NCBI RefSeq assembly: GCF_001665395.1
Contig: NZ_LZSG01000039.1
Span: 1-64,000 of the forward strand
Source of the DNA: Mycobacterium sp. 1164966.3
Lineage (GTDB): Bacteria > Actinomycetota > Actinomycetes > Mycobacteriales > Mycobacteriaceae
DNA length: 64,000 bases
Direction of reading: 5' to 3'
The position numbers and the translations under genes were made by a program. Positions 9,427 through 17,055 of this stretch are shown here, piece after piece (within the stretch, counting starts at the first letter, position 1; each line of letters opens with the position of its first letter). The notes beneath the pieces are model-generated. The model was given only the letters and a program-made list of their open reading frames with translations, was not told the DNA's origin and did no database searches.

Positions 9427-10463
9427 TCCAGAGCGCCCCGGGATCCGGTCACTGGCAGGTCGATCGGTGTGATGACGCCGGGCTGCGCTTCGCATACGAA
9501 TGGTATGGCGTTGACGGCTGCCACTGCGGTGCTGTCCATCAACACGGTCATGACGTCCTGTCCCGGATCGCCGAACCGGATCATCGCGTCTACGTGGGGC
9601 ACGCCTTCGATTACCACACTGAAACCCTCTGGGTCCCGCCACTGTGGATCGAGCGCGTCACCGCTCATGGTCCAGCAGATGGCCAGCTCTACAACTGTGC
9701 GACCGTTTCGCAGACCGCGATACGTGCGGCGTTGACCTCCCACGGTTCCGGCCGCGTAGTCGACCCAATCCAGCTTCAGATCCCGAGTCAGCACCGCATT
9801 TTCGACGAATGCTTCCTTCGCGTCGAGTTCGGCGGCGAGCATGCGGGCGACCATGTCAAGCGTCTCGAAGTAGCCGAGGCCATAGCGGAGGTTTTTCGGG
9901 TCCAGTTGCATTAGGCGTTGGCGCGGTTGCTTGCCGAAGCCGAGCACCCTCCAGACTTCCGGTACGGGGTAGGTGCTGCAGTCCAAGGTCTCCACGAGTC
10001 TGACGTGCTGAACCCGTCGGCACGCACCGGTGAGGAAACCGGCGACGACATTGATGAAGCCTGGCTCGAACCCGGTTCCCAGAAATGTCGCGCTTCCGTG
10101 TTGCGCCGCCTTCGCGAGCGCAGTGCGTTCGGCGGGGTGATGGGTGCCAGTCAGGAAGTCGCCGGTGGTGACCACGTTGATCCCACGGCTCAGCATCCTG
10201 GCGACCAGGTCGAAGTCGATGACACGAGGCATGTAGTTCACACAGTCCGGCACAAGCCCGATCAGTGCGTCGATGTCGTCAGTCGCCTTGATGCCGATCG
10301 GGGAGCGGCCGGCGAGCACACCCGCGTCGCGTCCCACTTTGTCCGAGCCGAACGCGTGCACGCCGACTAGATCGAAGTCGTCGCGGTTCAGCAAGATGCC
10401 GAGCGCCCGGCTGCCGATATTGCCGGTCGACCATTGGACTACGCGGTACCGCGGCTTGGCCAT
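9423..10463 (-). CDS. Dihydrodipicolinate reductase-like NAD(P)-binding oxidoreductase
   Basis: A 346-residue protein with an N-terminal Rossmann segment RVVQWSTGNIGSRALGILLN of the DapB N-domain type, followed by GVHAFGSDKVGRDAG. Such proteins are annotated in actinobacteria as dihydrodipicolinate reductase-like or 2,4-diaminopentanoate dehydrogenase-like. It is not the lysine-pathway DapB, which is shorter, and its real substrate is unknown. It is divergent from the TetR gene across 49 bases containing a palindromic operator, which suggests TetR control. Confidence 0.72.
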   Translation of the reverse strand: MAKPRYRVVQWSTGNIGSRALGILLNRDDFDLVGVHAFGSDKVGRDAGVLAGRSPIGIKATDDIDALIGLVPDCVNYMPRVIDFDLVARMLSRGINVVTTGDFLTGTHHPAERTALAKAAQHGSATFLGTGFEPGFINVVAGFLTGACRRVQHVRLVETLDCSTYPVPEVWRVLGFGKQPRQRLMQLDPKNLRYGLGYFETLDMVARMLAAELDAKEAFVENAVLTRDLKLDWVDYAAGTVGGQRRTYRGLRNGRTVVELAICWTMSGDALDPQWRDPEGFSVVIEGVPHVDAMIRFGDPGQDVMTVLMDSTAVAAVNAIPFVCEAQPGVITPIDLPVTGSRGALD

Positions 10464-10478
10464 GACTCACCGTAACCG

Positions 10479-10507
10479 TTGACAATCCAGTTTGAACACT
10501 GTTCTAA
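10479..10507 (+). promoter_or_regulatory. TTGACA box and palindromic operator between DapB-like and TetR genes
   Basis: The 49-base divergent gap contains TTGACA at 10479 and a near-perfect palindrome TTTGAACACTGTTCTAA at 10491-10507 (GAACA / TGTTC arms around one base). The palindrome ends five bases before the tetR ATG and could block both promoters, the standard arrangement for an autoregulated TetR repressor. Confidence 0.5.
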
Positions 10508-10512
10508 TCTGA

Positions 10513-11118
10513 ATGTCGTTCGAATTCGATTGCCGTTCGGAAGCGGTGGGGTACTTGGAGACGGTTGTCGGCGCGCCAGTGCTGCGGTATGGCGCGCTGG
10601 ACCGAGTCCATCTGACCAAGCACCTACTGCAGCTGGCGAAACGAGTGGGCGTCCACCGAGTCACAATGCGCGAGCTGGCAGCGGAAGCCGGAACGTCGCC
10701 GTCCTCCGCCTATTACCACGTCCGTGGCAAACGCGAACTGCTCGATTTACTCATCGAATCCGTGCTTGCCGAGATCGAGGTCCCGCAAGAGGGCGACTGG
10801 GAGTCGCGATTGATCGCGCTCTACACCAGCGCCTGGAAGGTACTCCTGGAAGTGCCCGGAATCGCGGTCCTGCTTCAGGAACACCCACACACCACCGCGG
10901 CCACCGAAATGGATCGTGCCTCCCGCGCGATCCTGCGCGAATCCGGCTTGCGCAAAGCGCATTTCGAAGCAGCACATGCCGCGTTGTATATCCACCTGCT
11001 TGGCTCGGTTCAGCTCGAGCACCTTCGGCACGCTGACAAGCCGAACTACCAGTCATTTGTGTACGGCTTGCGCCTGATCATCAGCGGTCTGCGCCACGAC
11101 ATCGAGGGTTCGCTATGA
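10513..11118 (+). CDS. TetR-family transcriptional regulator
   Basis: A 201-residue regulator. The N-terminal helix-turn-helix spans about residues 50-80 (VTMRELAAEAGTSPSSAYYHVRGKRELLDLL), the signature of TetR DNA-binding domains. The ligand domain is not recognisable. The stop overlaps the ATG of the following P450 gene (ATGA), so both are cotranscribed, and the P450 or its product is the probable ligand source. A palindromic operator lies directly upstream. Confidence 0.86.
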   Translation: MSFEFDCRSEAVGYLETVVGAPVLRYGALDRVHLTKHLLQLAKRVGVHRVTMRELAAEAGTSPSSAYYHVRGKRELLDLLIESVLAEIEVPQEGDWESRLIALYTSAWKVLLEVPGIAVLLQEHPHTTAATEMDRASRAILRESGLRKAHFEAAHAALYIHLLGSVQLEHLRHADKPNYQSFVYGLRLIISGLRHDIEGSL

Positions 11119-12356
11119 CATACACCGCGGTCGACCTCGCAGAGCCGGCGCTTTGGGCATCGCGCTTTCCCGAGGAGCTGTTCGCCGAACTGCGCGCCCG
11201 CACGCCGGTGTTCCATCAGCAACTCACTGACGACGTGAAGTCTGCCGTGGGTCGCGAGTTTTGGGTGTGCACCAAGCATGCCGACGTCGCGCGGGTTCAC
11301 CGCGATCACGAGACGTTCACCGCGACGGGTGGGCCGCTAATCCAGGAGACACCGCTGTTCGACGCCTATCCGGCCATTGTGAGCCTTGACCCGCCGGAAC
11401 ATACCGTCCGGCGCAAAGTCATCTCGCGCGCTTTCACCCCGCGCGCGGTGGCCAAGCTGGAGAAAGGAATTCGCGATCGGGCCAAGGCGATGGCGGGCAC
11501 TCTGCTGGAGTCCGGTGGTGGCGACTTCGTCGATCTGGCTGCGGGACTGCCGATCTCGGTGATCGGCGACATCGTCGGCATTCCCGAGGCGGACCGGGCG
11601 CACGTGTTCGACTTGATCGAGAATGTGTTGAAGACTGCGGGTGCCCAGCTTTCTGTTCCGGACGGCGATGAGGTGCTGCCCTTCATCGAATTGTTTCAGT
11701 ACGCCAGCGCATTGACTGCGCGCAAACGAGAACATCCCGAGGACGACATCTGGAGTGCGCTGTGCAACTCGCACATCAGCGCCGAATCGGGGGATGATTT
11801 CTTATTGCCGTCCAACGAACTCGAGATCTTCTTCTTTGTTCTAGGGTTGGCCGGTGCCGACACCACGCGAAACGCGTTGTGTGACGGCATCAGGGCTTTC
11901 GTCGCCAATCCTGACCAGATTGCCGTCTACCGTTCCGACCCAGACGCGCGGCCCACTGCGGTCGAGGAGGTGATCCGTTATTCCACACCGATCATGTTCT
12001 GGGTGCGCGGGGCTACCAGAGAGGTGACGCTCGGTGACACGCTCATCCCGGAAGGTGCGCGGGTCGTCACCATGTTGCGTTCGGCCAATCGCGACGAAGA
12101 CGTCTTCGACGATCCGCACCGCTTCGACATTCGCCGTGAGCCCAATCCGCACCAGTCCTTCGGCGGTGGGGGCGCCCACCATTGTCTGGGCGCGATGCTC
12201 GCTCGTGCGGAAGTCAGAGGCGCGCTCGACGAAATATTGTTGAACTCCACCGACATTGAAGTCGGAGAGCCGACGATGACATTGCCCAACCTGATGAACA
12301 ACATGACGGTTTACGACTCACTTCCGATCAGTCTTTCAAAGCGGATCGATATGTAG
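11115..12356 (+). CDS. Cytochrome P450
   Basis: A 413-residue bacterial class I P450, a haem monooxygenase that needs ferredoxin partners not found nearby. The haem loop FGGGGAHHCLGAMLAR has the axial cysteine at C357, the I-helix reads LAGADTTRNA, and the K-helix ExxR lies in VEEVIRYS. The CYP family cannot be assigned from sequence alone. It is translationally coupled to the TetR gene. The 3' end overlaps the convergent metallo-hydrolase gene by 21 bases. Confidence 0.9.
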   Translation: MTYTAVDLAEPALWASRFPEELFAELRARTPVFHQQLTDDVKSAVGREFWVCTKHADVARVHRDHETFTATGGPLIQETPLFDAYPAIVSLDPPEHTVRRKVISRAFTPRAVAKLEKGIRDRAKAMAGTLLESGGGDFVDLAAGLPISVIGDIVGIPEADRAHVFDLIENVLKTAGAQLSVPDGDEVLPFIELFQYASALTARKREHPEDDIWSALCNSHISAESGDDFLLPSNELEIFFFVLGLAGADTTRNALCDGIRAFVANPDQIAVYRSDPDARPTAVEEVIRYSTPIMFWVRGATREVTLGDTLIPEGARVVTMLRSANRDEDVFDDPHRFDIRREPNPHQSFGGGGAHHCLGAMLARAEVRGALDEILLNSTDIEVGEPTMTLPNLMNNMTVYDSLPISLSKRIDM

Positions 12357-13253
12357 CCACTTGTCGATGTCGAAACGGTCCGCGACGGCGCGGATCGTGC
12401 AACCCCCGCGACCCGGATAGTGGGCGGGTATGACGACGGCGCCGGAATGGACTGCCTCGGTGAACACGCGCCGGCGGGTAACCGCAGCAGCCGCGGAGTC
12501 TACGTCAAAGGCGCAGGGCTGATCGGGCTCCCGCACTTGAAATGGGCTGTGCGTGAGATCGCCGACGAAGACCGCCGGCTCACCCGCATCCAGCCACAGC
12601 ACCGACGAGCCCGGTGTGTGTCCGGGCGCGGGCCGTAGCCGCAGCGACGGGCTGATCTGACAGTCGTCCGTCCATTGAACGAGCTGCCCCGCGTCCGTTA
12701 CGGGTAAAACGCTGTCTGCGAACACCAGTTGGTTGCCGCGCTGTTGGGCTGCTTCTGCATCGGTGCGCGGCGATTGCCTTGCCGCCGGTCCGTCGGGTTC
12801 GAAGTAGTGGTAGTCGGCGGCGGGCACCAGGTATCGCGCGTTGGGAAACGTCGGCACCCAAGTCCCGTTCTCCTGCAGGGTGTTCCAGCCCACGTGGTCG
12901 GAATGGATGTGGGTGTTGACCACCACGTCGACCGCGTTGCGGTCGATGCCCGCCGACCCCAGTGCGGCCAGGAAGCCGGTGTCCAGATGATCGAGGGGCG
13001 GCATGTGCGGGCGGGCGCGATCGTTGCCGACGCCGGTGTCCACCACCACGGTCAGGCCGTCGACTTCGATCACCCAGCTCTGGATCGCAATGTGCCATCG
13101 GCCGGTCTCGGGGGTGAAGAAGTCCGGCACCAGCAGGTCGGCGTGTTCCTGCCACGCCGACGGTGGGGTGGACGGGAAAGAGCGCGTGCTCAACTCGAAC
13201 CGCAGTTCCACCACTCGCGCAACACTGGCCGAGCCCAGCCGGAGCCGATCCAT
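12336..13253 (-). CDS. MBL-fold metallo-hydrolase
   Basis: A 305-residue metallo-beta-lactamase-fold hydrolase, probably binding two zinc ions. The metal motif HxHxDH is present in VVNTHIHSDHVGWN, with further ligands in PAPGHTPGSSVLW and VVIPAHYP. It resembles the lactonase or arylsulfatase-like branch more than true beta-lactamases. The substrate is unknown. It is convergent with the P450 gene, and fucA begins 21 bases beyond its start on the same strand. Confidence 0.8.
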   Translation of the reverse strand: MDRLRLGSASVARVVELRFELSTRSFPSTPPSAWQEHADLLVPDFFTPETGRWHIAIQSWVIEVDGLTVVVDTGVGNDRARPHMPPLDHLDTGFLAALGSAGIDRNAVDVVVNTHIHSDHVGWNTLQENGTWVPTFPNARYLVPAADYHYFEPDGPAARQSPRTDAEAAQQRGNQLVFADSVLPVTDAGQLVQWTDDCQISPSLRLRPAPGHTPGSSVLWLDAGEPAVFVGDLTHSPFQVREPDQPCAFDVDSAAAAVTRRRVFTEAVHSGAVVIPAHYPGRGGCTIRAVADRFDIDKWLHIDPL

Positions 13254-13274
13254 CGCTACCTCCTCCGCCCGACA

Positions 13275-13925
13275 TCAGTTGGCACGCAGATAGCCGTAGA
13301 CGCCGGCGAAGTTGCGGTTCACGTCTTCGGGTATGGGCACCGGCCCGCCGAGAGCCCGTGCGCCCCAAACGATTTGGGCTGTACGTTCCACCAGCGCGGT
13401 GATGTGCAGGACCTTGTCTGGCCGGGGGCCGACGGCCACCAAGCCGTGGTTGGCGATCAGCGCGGCGCCGCGGCCTTCCAGCGCCTTGACCGCGTTGATA
13501 CCGACCTCGGGTGTGCCCGACGCCGCGTACTCGGTACAGCGAACATCCCCGCCGCAGTAGACCGCGAACTCGTCGATACATGCCGGAATCGGCTCGTGCG
13601 CGATGGCGAACATGGTCGCCCATACCGGATGACTGTGAATGACGCTGCCGATGTCGTCGAAAGCCTGGTAGCAGGCCAGGTGCAGCTTCATCTCCGTCGA
13701 CGGCATCCGGCCGTCCTTGGCCTGCAGTACAGCGCCTTCGGGATCGACGACCACGAGGTCGTCGAGTTCCATGTCGGCGTAGTCGACCGATGACGGCGTG
13801 ATCACCAGGCTGCCATCCGAGCGCCGGGCCGAGATGTTGCCGGCGGTTCCCTCGACCAGGCCGCGACGCAACATGTCTTTGGCGGCCGCCAGCACCGCCG
13901 ACTCGGGGTCGTCCACGAATTTCAT
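13275..13925 (-). CDS. fucA: Class II aldolase, L-fuculose-phosphate aldolase-like
   Basis: A 216-residue class II aldolase/adducin protein matching Rv0727c. Zinc ligands are seen in SVIHSHPVWATMFA and in LIANHGLVAVG, and EGTAGNISARR is the phosphate-binding segment. Known relatives cleave L-fuculose-1-phosphate or similar sugar phosphates to dihydroxyacetone phosphate and an aldehyde. It overlaps serA2 by four bases and lies opposite an FGGY kinase, which suggests a sugar-acid or deoxysugar pathway. The true substrate is not established. Confidence 0.82.
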   Translation of the reverse strand: MKFVDDPESAVLAAAKDMLRRGLVEGTAGNISARRSDGSLVITPSSVDYADMELDDLVVVDPEGAVLQAKDGRMPSTEMKLHLACYQAFDDIGSVIHSHPVWATMFAIAHEPIPACIDEFAVYCGGDVRCTEYAASGTPEVGINAVKALEGRGAALIANHGLVAVGPRPDKVLHITALVERTAQIVWGARALGGPVPIPEDVNRNFAGVYGYLRAN

Positions 13926-14911
13926 AACCCCAGCACCTCCGGGTTGACGATGTGGGCCGGCCTACCGCCGGACAGCAACGCTTCCAGGTCGTCGGCGACC
14001 ATCTGCGCCTGCCGGGCCTCAGTGTTCCACGTAGCCCCACCGATGTGTGGCGTCAGCACGACGTTGGGCATCGCCACCAGCGGGTGATCAGTCGGCAGCC
14101 ATTCGCCGACGAAGTGGTCCAGGCCGGCCGCCGCCACCTTCCCGTCGTGCAAGGCGGCGACGAGCGCGTCGGTGTCGTGCAGCTGTGCCCGCGCGGTGTT
14201 GAGGAAGACCACGCCGTCGCGCATGGCAGCAAACTGCCTGGCGCCGATCATCCCGACGGTGTCGTCAGTGACCGGCGCGTGCAACGAGATGACGTCGGCC
14301 TCTTCTAGCAACTCGTCGAGGCTGTGCCGCGCCTCGTCGTGGTACGGGTCGTAGGCGATCACATTCATGCCCAGCCCGGCCAGCCGCCACCGCAACGCGC
14401 GGCCGACGGCGCCCAGGCCGACCAGCCCGGCCGTCCGGCCGGCGATCTCCCAGCCGCGAAAGCGCTGGTAGGGAAGAATGCCGTCGCGAAAGATGTTGCC
14501 GGACCGCACATCTGCGTCCGCGGTCAGCAGGTGACGGGTCGCGGCCAGCAACAGAGCAACCGTTATCTCGGCCACCGCGTCGGCGTTGCGGGCCGGGGTA
14601 TTGAGCACCGGTATCCCGGCGGCGGTCGCTCCGGCGGCGTCCACGTTGTTGGGATCGCCGCGGGTGGAGGCGATCGCGCGTAACTGCAGATCAAATACCG
14701 GCCCGGAAACCGAATCGCTCTCCACCACAACGACATCGGCGCCCTCGTCAACAATGCGTCGGGCCAGCTGCTCGGCGCTGTAGATCCGCACCGGGGTCTG
14801 ATCGATCCAGGGGTCGTACACCACGTCGGCCAGCCGCCGGAGCTTGTCGAAACCCGGTCCTCGCAGCGGAGCTGTCACCAGAGCGCGTGGTCGAGACGTC
14901 ACGAATGCCAA
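13922..14911 (-). CDS. serA2: D-2-hydroxyacid dehydrogenase (SerA2-like)
   Basis: A 329-residue NAD-dependent D-2-hydroxyacid dehydrogenase, orthologous in place and sequence to Rv0728c. The Rossmann loop is GLVGLGAVGRALRWRLAGLGM. The catalytic arginine lies in FLNTARAQLHDTDAL and the histidine in VVLTPHIGGATWNTEA. It lacks the C-terminal regulatory domains of the housekeeping SerA, so it probably acts on a sugar-derived hydroxyacid rather than in serine synthesis. It is coupled to fucA by a four-base overlap and divergent from the kinase gene. Confidence 0.85.
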   Translation of the reverse strand: MAFVTSRPRALVTAPLRGPGFDKLRRLADVVYDPWIDQTPVRIYSAEQLARRIVDEGADVVVVESDSVSGPVFDLQLRAIASTRGDPNNVDAAGATAAGIPVLNTPARNADAVAEITVALLLAATRHLLTADADVRSGNIFRDGILPYQRFRGWEIAGRTAGLVGLGAVGRALRWRLAGLGMNVIAYDPYHDEARHSLDELLEEADVISLHAPVTDDTVGMIGARQFAAMRDGVVFLNTARAQLHDTDALVAALHDGKVAAAGLDHFVGEWLPTDHPLVAMPNVVLTPHIGGATWNTEARQAQMVADDLEALLSGGRPAHIVNPEVLGL

Positions 14912-14932
14912 TGCTGGCGTACGGTGGCGCCC

Positions 14933-16297
14933 GTGTCACGCGAAGACCTCACAATCGGCATCGACATCGGCACCACCGGGGTCAAAGCGGTTGCCGCCGA
15001 CGAGAACGGTGACGTCCGGGCGCGCGTCCGGATTCCCCATCGGCTGCGGGTGCCGGCGCCCGACCGGCTGGAGCACGATGCCGACGAGGCGTGGCGGCGG
15101 GGACCTTTGGCGGCCCTGGACCAGCTGACCGGCATCGGCGCGAAGGCGGTGGCAGTCGCGGCAATGGTGCCGTCGATGACCGCCGTCGACTCCGACGGCA
15201 CGCCCGTCTCACCGGGCCTGTTGTATGGCGACGCCAGGGGGCAGGTCGCCGGCACCGCGGAACAACGGGCCTTGCCGCTGCCCGCGGTGGGCGAGGCCGC
15301 CGAGTTCCTGCGCTGGACGGCCGCACAGGCGCCTCGCGCGGCCGGATACTGGCCGGCAGCGGCGGTGGCCAACTATGCATTGTCGGGTGAGGCGGTGATC
15401 GACTCCGCCACCGCGATCACCAGCCTTCCGCTGTTCGACGGGACGGGATGGAATGCTGCTGCGTGTTCTGATTGCGGCGCGACGGTGGATCACATGCCGC
15501 GGGTGGAGTCCTTCGGTGTCGCTGCTGGACGGGTACATGGCACCGATTCGGTGCTGGCCACCGGCGCGGTCGATGCCTTGTGCGAACAGTTCGTCGCCGG
15601 TGCCGACCGTGAGGGCGAAGTGCTCGTGCTGTGTGGCACCACGTTGATCGTGTGGACCACGACCTCGGGGACCAGGCGGGTTCCCGGGCTGTGGACCATC
15701 CCGCATACGGTTGCGGGGCTGAGCAAGATCGGAGGAGCCAGCAACGCCGGCGGGCTGTTTCTGGAATGGGTGAATCGCCTTGTCGCACCGGGTGATCCGG
15801 TGGCCGATCTGCAGAACGCGGATCCGCGGCGGGTACCGGTCTGGTCGCCGTACATCCGCGGTGAGCGCACACCGTTCCACGATCCCCACCGCCGGGCAGT
15901 GCTGGACGGGCTGGACCTCACCCACGACGCCGCATCCGTGCGGCGCGCCGCCTACGAGGCTTCGGGTTTCGTGGTCCGGCACCTCATCGAGCTCAGCGGG
16001 GCGCCGGTAGCTCGCATCGTGGCCGCGGGTGGCGGCAGCCGGGTGCTGCCCTGGATGCAGGCCATCGCCGACGCCACCGGCCGGCCTGTGGAGGTGTCCG
16101 CGGTGGCCGAGGGAGGGGCGCTGGGCGCGGCCTTCCTCGCCCGCATGGCGGTCGGCCTGGAAACGACGATCACGGACGCCGCACGCTGGGCGCGCGTCGA
16201 GCACGTCGTCGACCCCCAGCCGACGTGGGTGACGGCCGTGGAGGACCGCTATCGGCGGTTTCTCGAGCTGAGCGACCAGGCATCTGCCGAAGTCTGA
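14933..16297 (+). CDS. xylB: FGGY-family carbohydrate kinase (XylB-like)
   Basis: A 454-residue sugar kinase, matching Rv0729. The N-terminal ATP-binding phosphate loop is IGIDIGTTGVKAVAADENG, and the C-terminal adenosine motif is IVAAGGGSRVLPWMQAIADATGRPV. It would phosphorylate a pentulose or related sugar before cleavage by the FucA-like aldolase encoded on the opposite strand. The GTG at 14933 (VSREDLTIG) is chosen by comparison with the H37Rv protein; a GTG three codons earlier is also in frame. Specificity for xylulose is not shown by the sequence. Confidence 0.83.
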   Translation: MSREDLTIGIDIGTTGVKAVAADENGDVRARVRIPHRLRVPAPDRLEHDADEAWRRGPLAALDQLTGIGAKAVAVAAMVPSMTAVDSDGTPVSPGLLYGDARGQVAGTAEQRALPLPAVGEAAEFLRWTAAQAPRAAGYWPAAAVANYALSGEAVIDSATAITSLPLFDGTGWNAAACSDCGATVDHMPRVESFGVAAGRVHGTDSVLATGAVDALCEQFVAGADREGEVLVLCGTTLIVWTTTSGTRRVPGLWTIPHTVAGLSKIGGASNAGGLFLEWVNRLVAPGDPVADLQNADPRRVPVWSPYIRGERTPFHDPHRRAVLDGLDLTHDAASVRRAAYEASGFVVRHLIELSGAPVARIVAAGGGSRVLPWMQAIADATGRPVEVSAVAEGGALGAAFLARMAVGLETTITDAARWARVEHVVDPQPTWVTAVEDRYRRFLELSDQASAEV

Positions 16298-16331
16298 CGC
16301 GAGAGCTGCTGTCTCGTTCTAGGCTTGCGGG

Positions 16332-16997
16332 ATGACCGATCACGATCGCACCGCAGTCCGTCGCGAGATCGCAGACGCCCTGCTCAAAGCCCTTGACCGG
16401 CGCCACGAGATAGCCGACGTAGTGGTGGAATCGCCGAACAAGGCAGCCGCGGTCGAGGCGATCGTGAAATTGCTCGACACCTCCCACCAGGCCGCCGAAG
16501 CGGTAATGAGCATGAGGTTCGACCAGCTCACCCAGGATGCGCGCAGCAAAATCCTCGCCGAACTCCGTGACCTGAACAAGCAGCTCAGCTTTGCCCTCAG
16601 CGACCGGCCGGCAAGCTCGGGGGAGAGCCTCGAGCTGCGGCCATTCTCCCCGGACGAGGACCGTGACATCTTCATCACTCGCACCGAGGAGATGCACACC
16701 GCCGGCGACGGATCCGGCAGGCCGGCCGGCAGCATCGACGACGAGATCCGTGCGGCGCTGCGCCGGGTCGACGCCGAGGAAGCGGCGTGGTTCGTGGCCG
16801 TCGACTCCGGACAGAAGGTCGGAATGGTGTTCGGTGAACTCGTCCACGGCGAGGTGAACGTGCGGATCTGGATCCACCCCGAGCATCGGAAGCGGGGCTA
16901 CGGCACTGCGGCGCTGCGCAAGTCGCGCTCGGAGATGGCCTGGTTCTTCCCCGCCGTGCCGCTGGTGGTCCGCGCGCCCGCGGCTAATCCCGGCTAA
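16332..16997 (+). CDS. GNAT-family N-acetyltransferase
   Basis: A 221-residue protein corresponding to Rv0730. The C-terminal 130 residues form a GNAT domain with VNVRIWIHPEHRKRGYGTAALRKSR, containing the acetyl-CoA loop RKRGYGTA. The first 95 residues are a charged helical region (EIADALLKALDRRHEIADVVV, KAAAVEAIVKLLDT) with no known function. Substrate is unknown. It follows the kinase gene by 34 bases and may share its transcript. Confidence 0.82.
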   Translation: MTDHDRTAVRREIADALLKALDRRHEIADVVVESPNKAAAVEAIVKLLDTSHQAAEAVMSMRFDQLTQDARSKILAELRDLNKQLSFALSDRPASSGESLELRPFSPDEDRDIFITRTEEMHTAGDGSGRPAGSIDDEIRAALRRVDAEEAAWFVAVDSGQKVGMVFGELVHGEVNVRIWIHPEHRKRGYGTAALRKSRSEMAWFFPAVPLVVRAPAANPG

Positions 16998-17055
16998 AGC
17001 GGTTGTGCCCGTCGCATTTTCGGGCTGAACACGGCATGGCAACTTCTAGGGAACG

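Noticed and set aside
12580..14040. Open minus-strand frame of 486 codons across fucA and the metallo-hydrolase.
   Set aside because: Arginine/glycine-rich, out of frame with two genes that have clear catalytic motifs.
14911..14938. CGTGTCA near the xylB start as a SigL -10 box.
   Set aside because: No TGAACC-like box lies 16-17 bases upstream.
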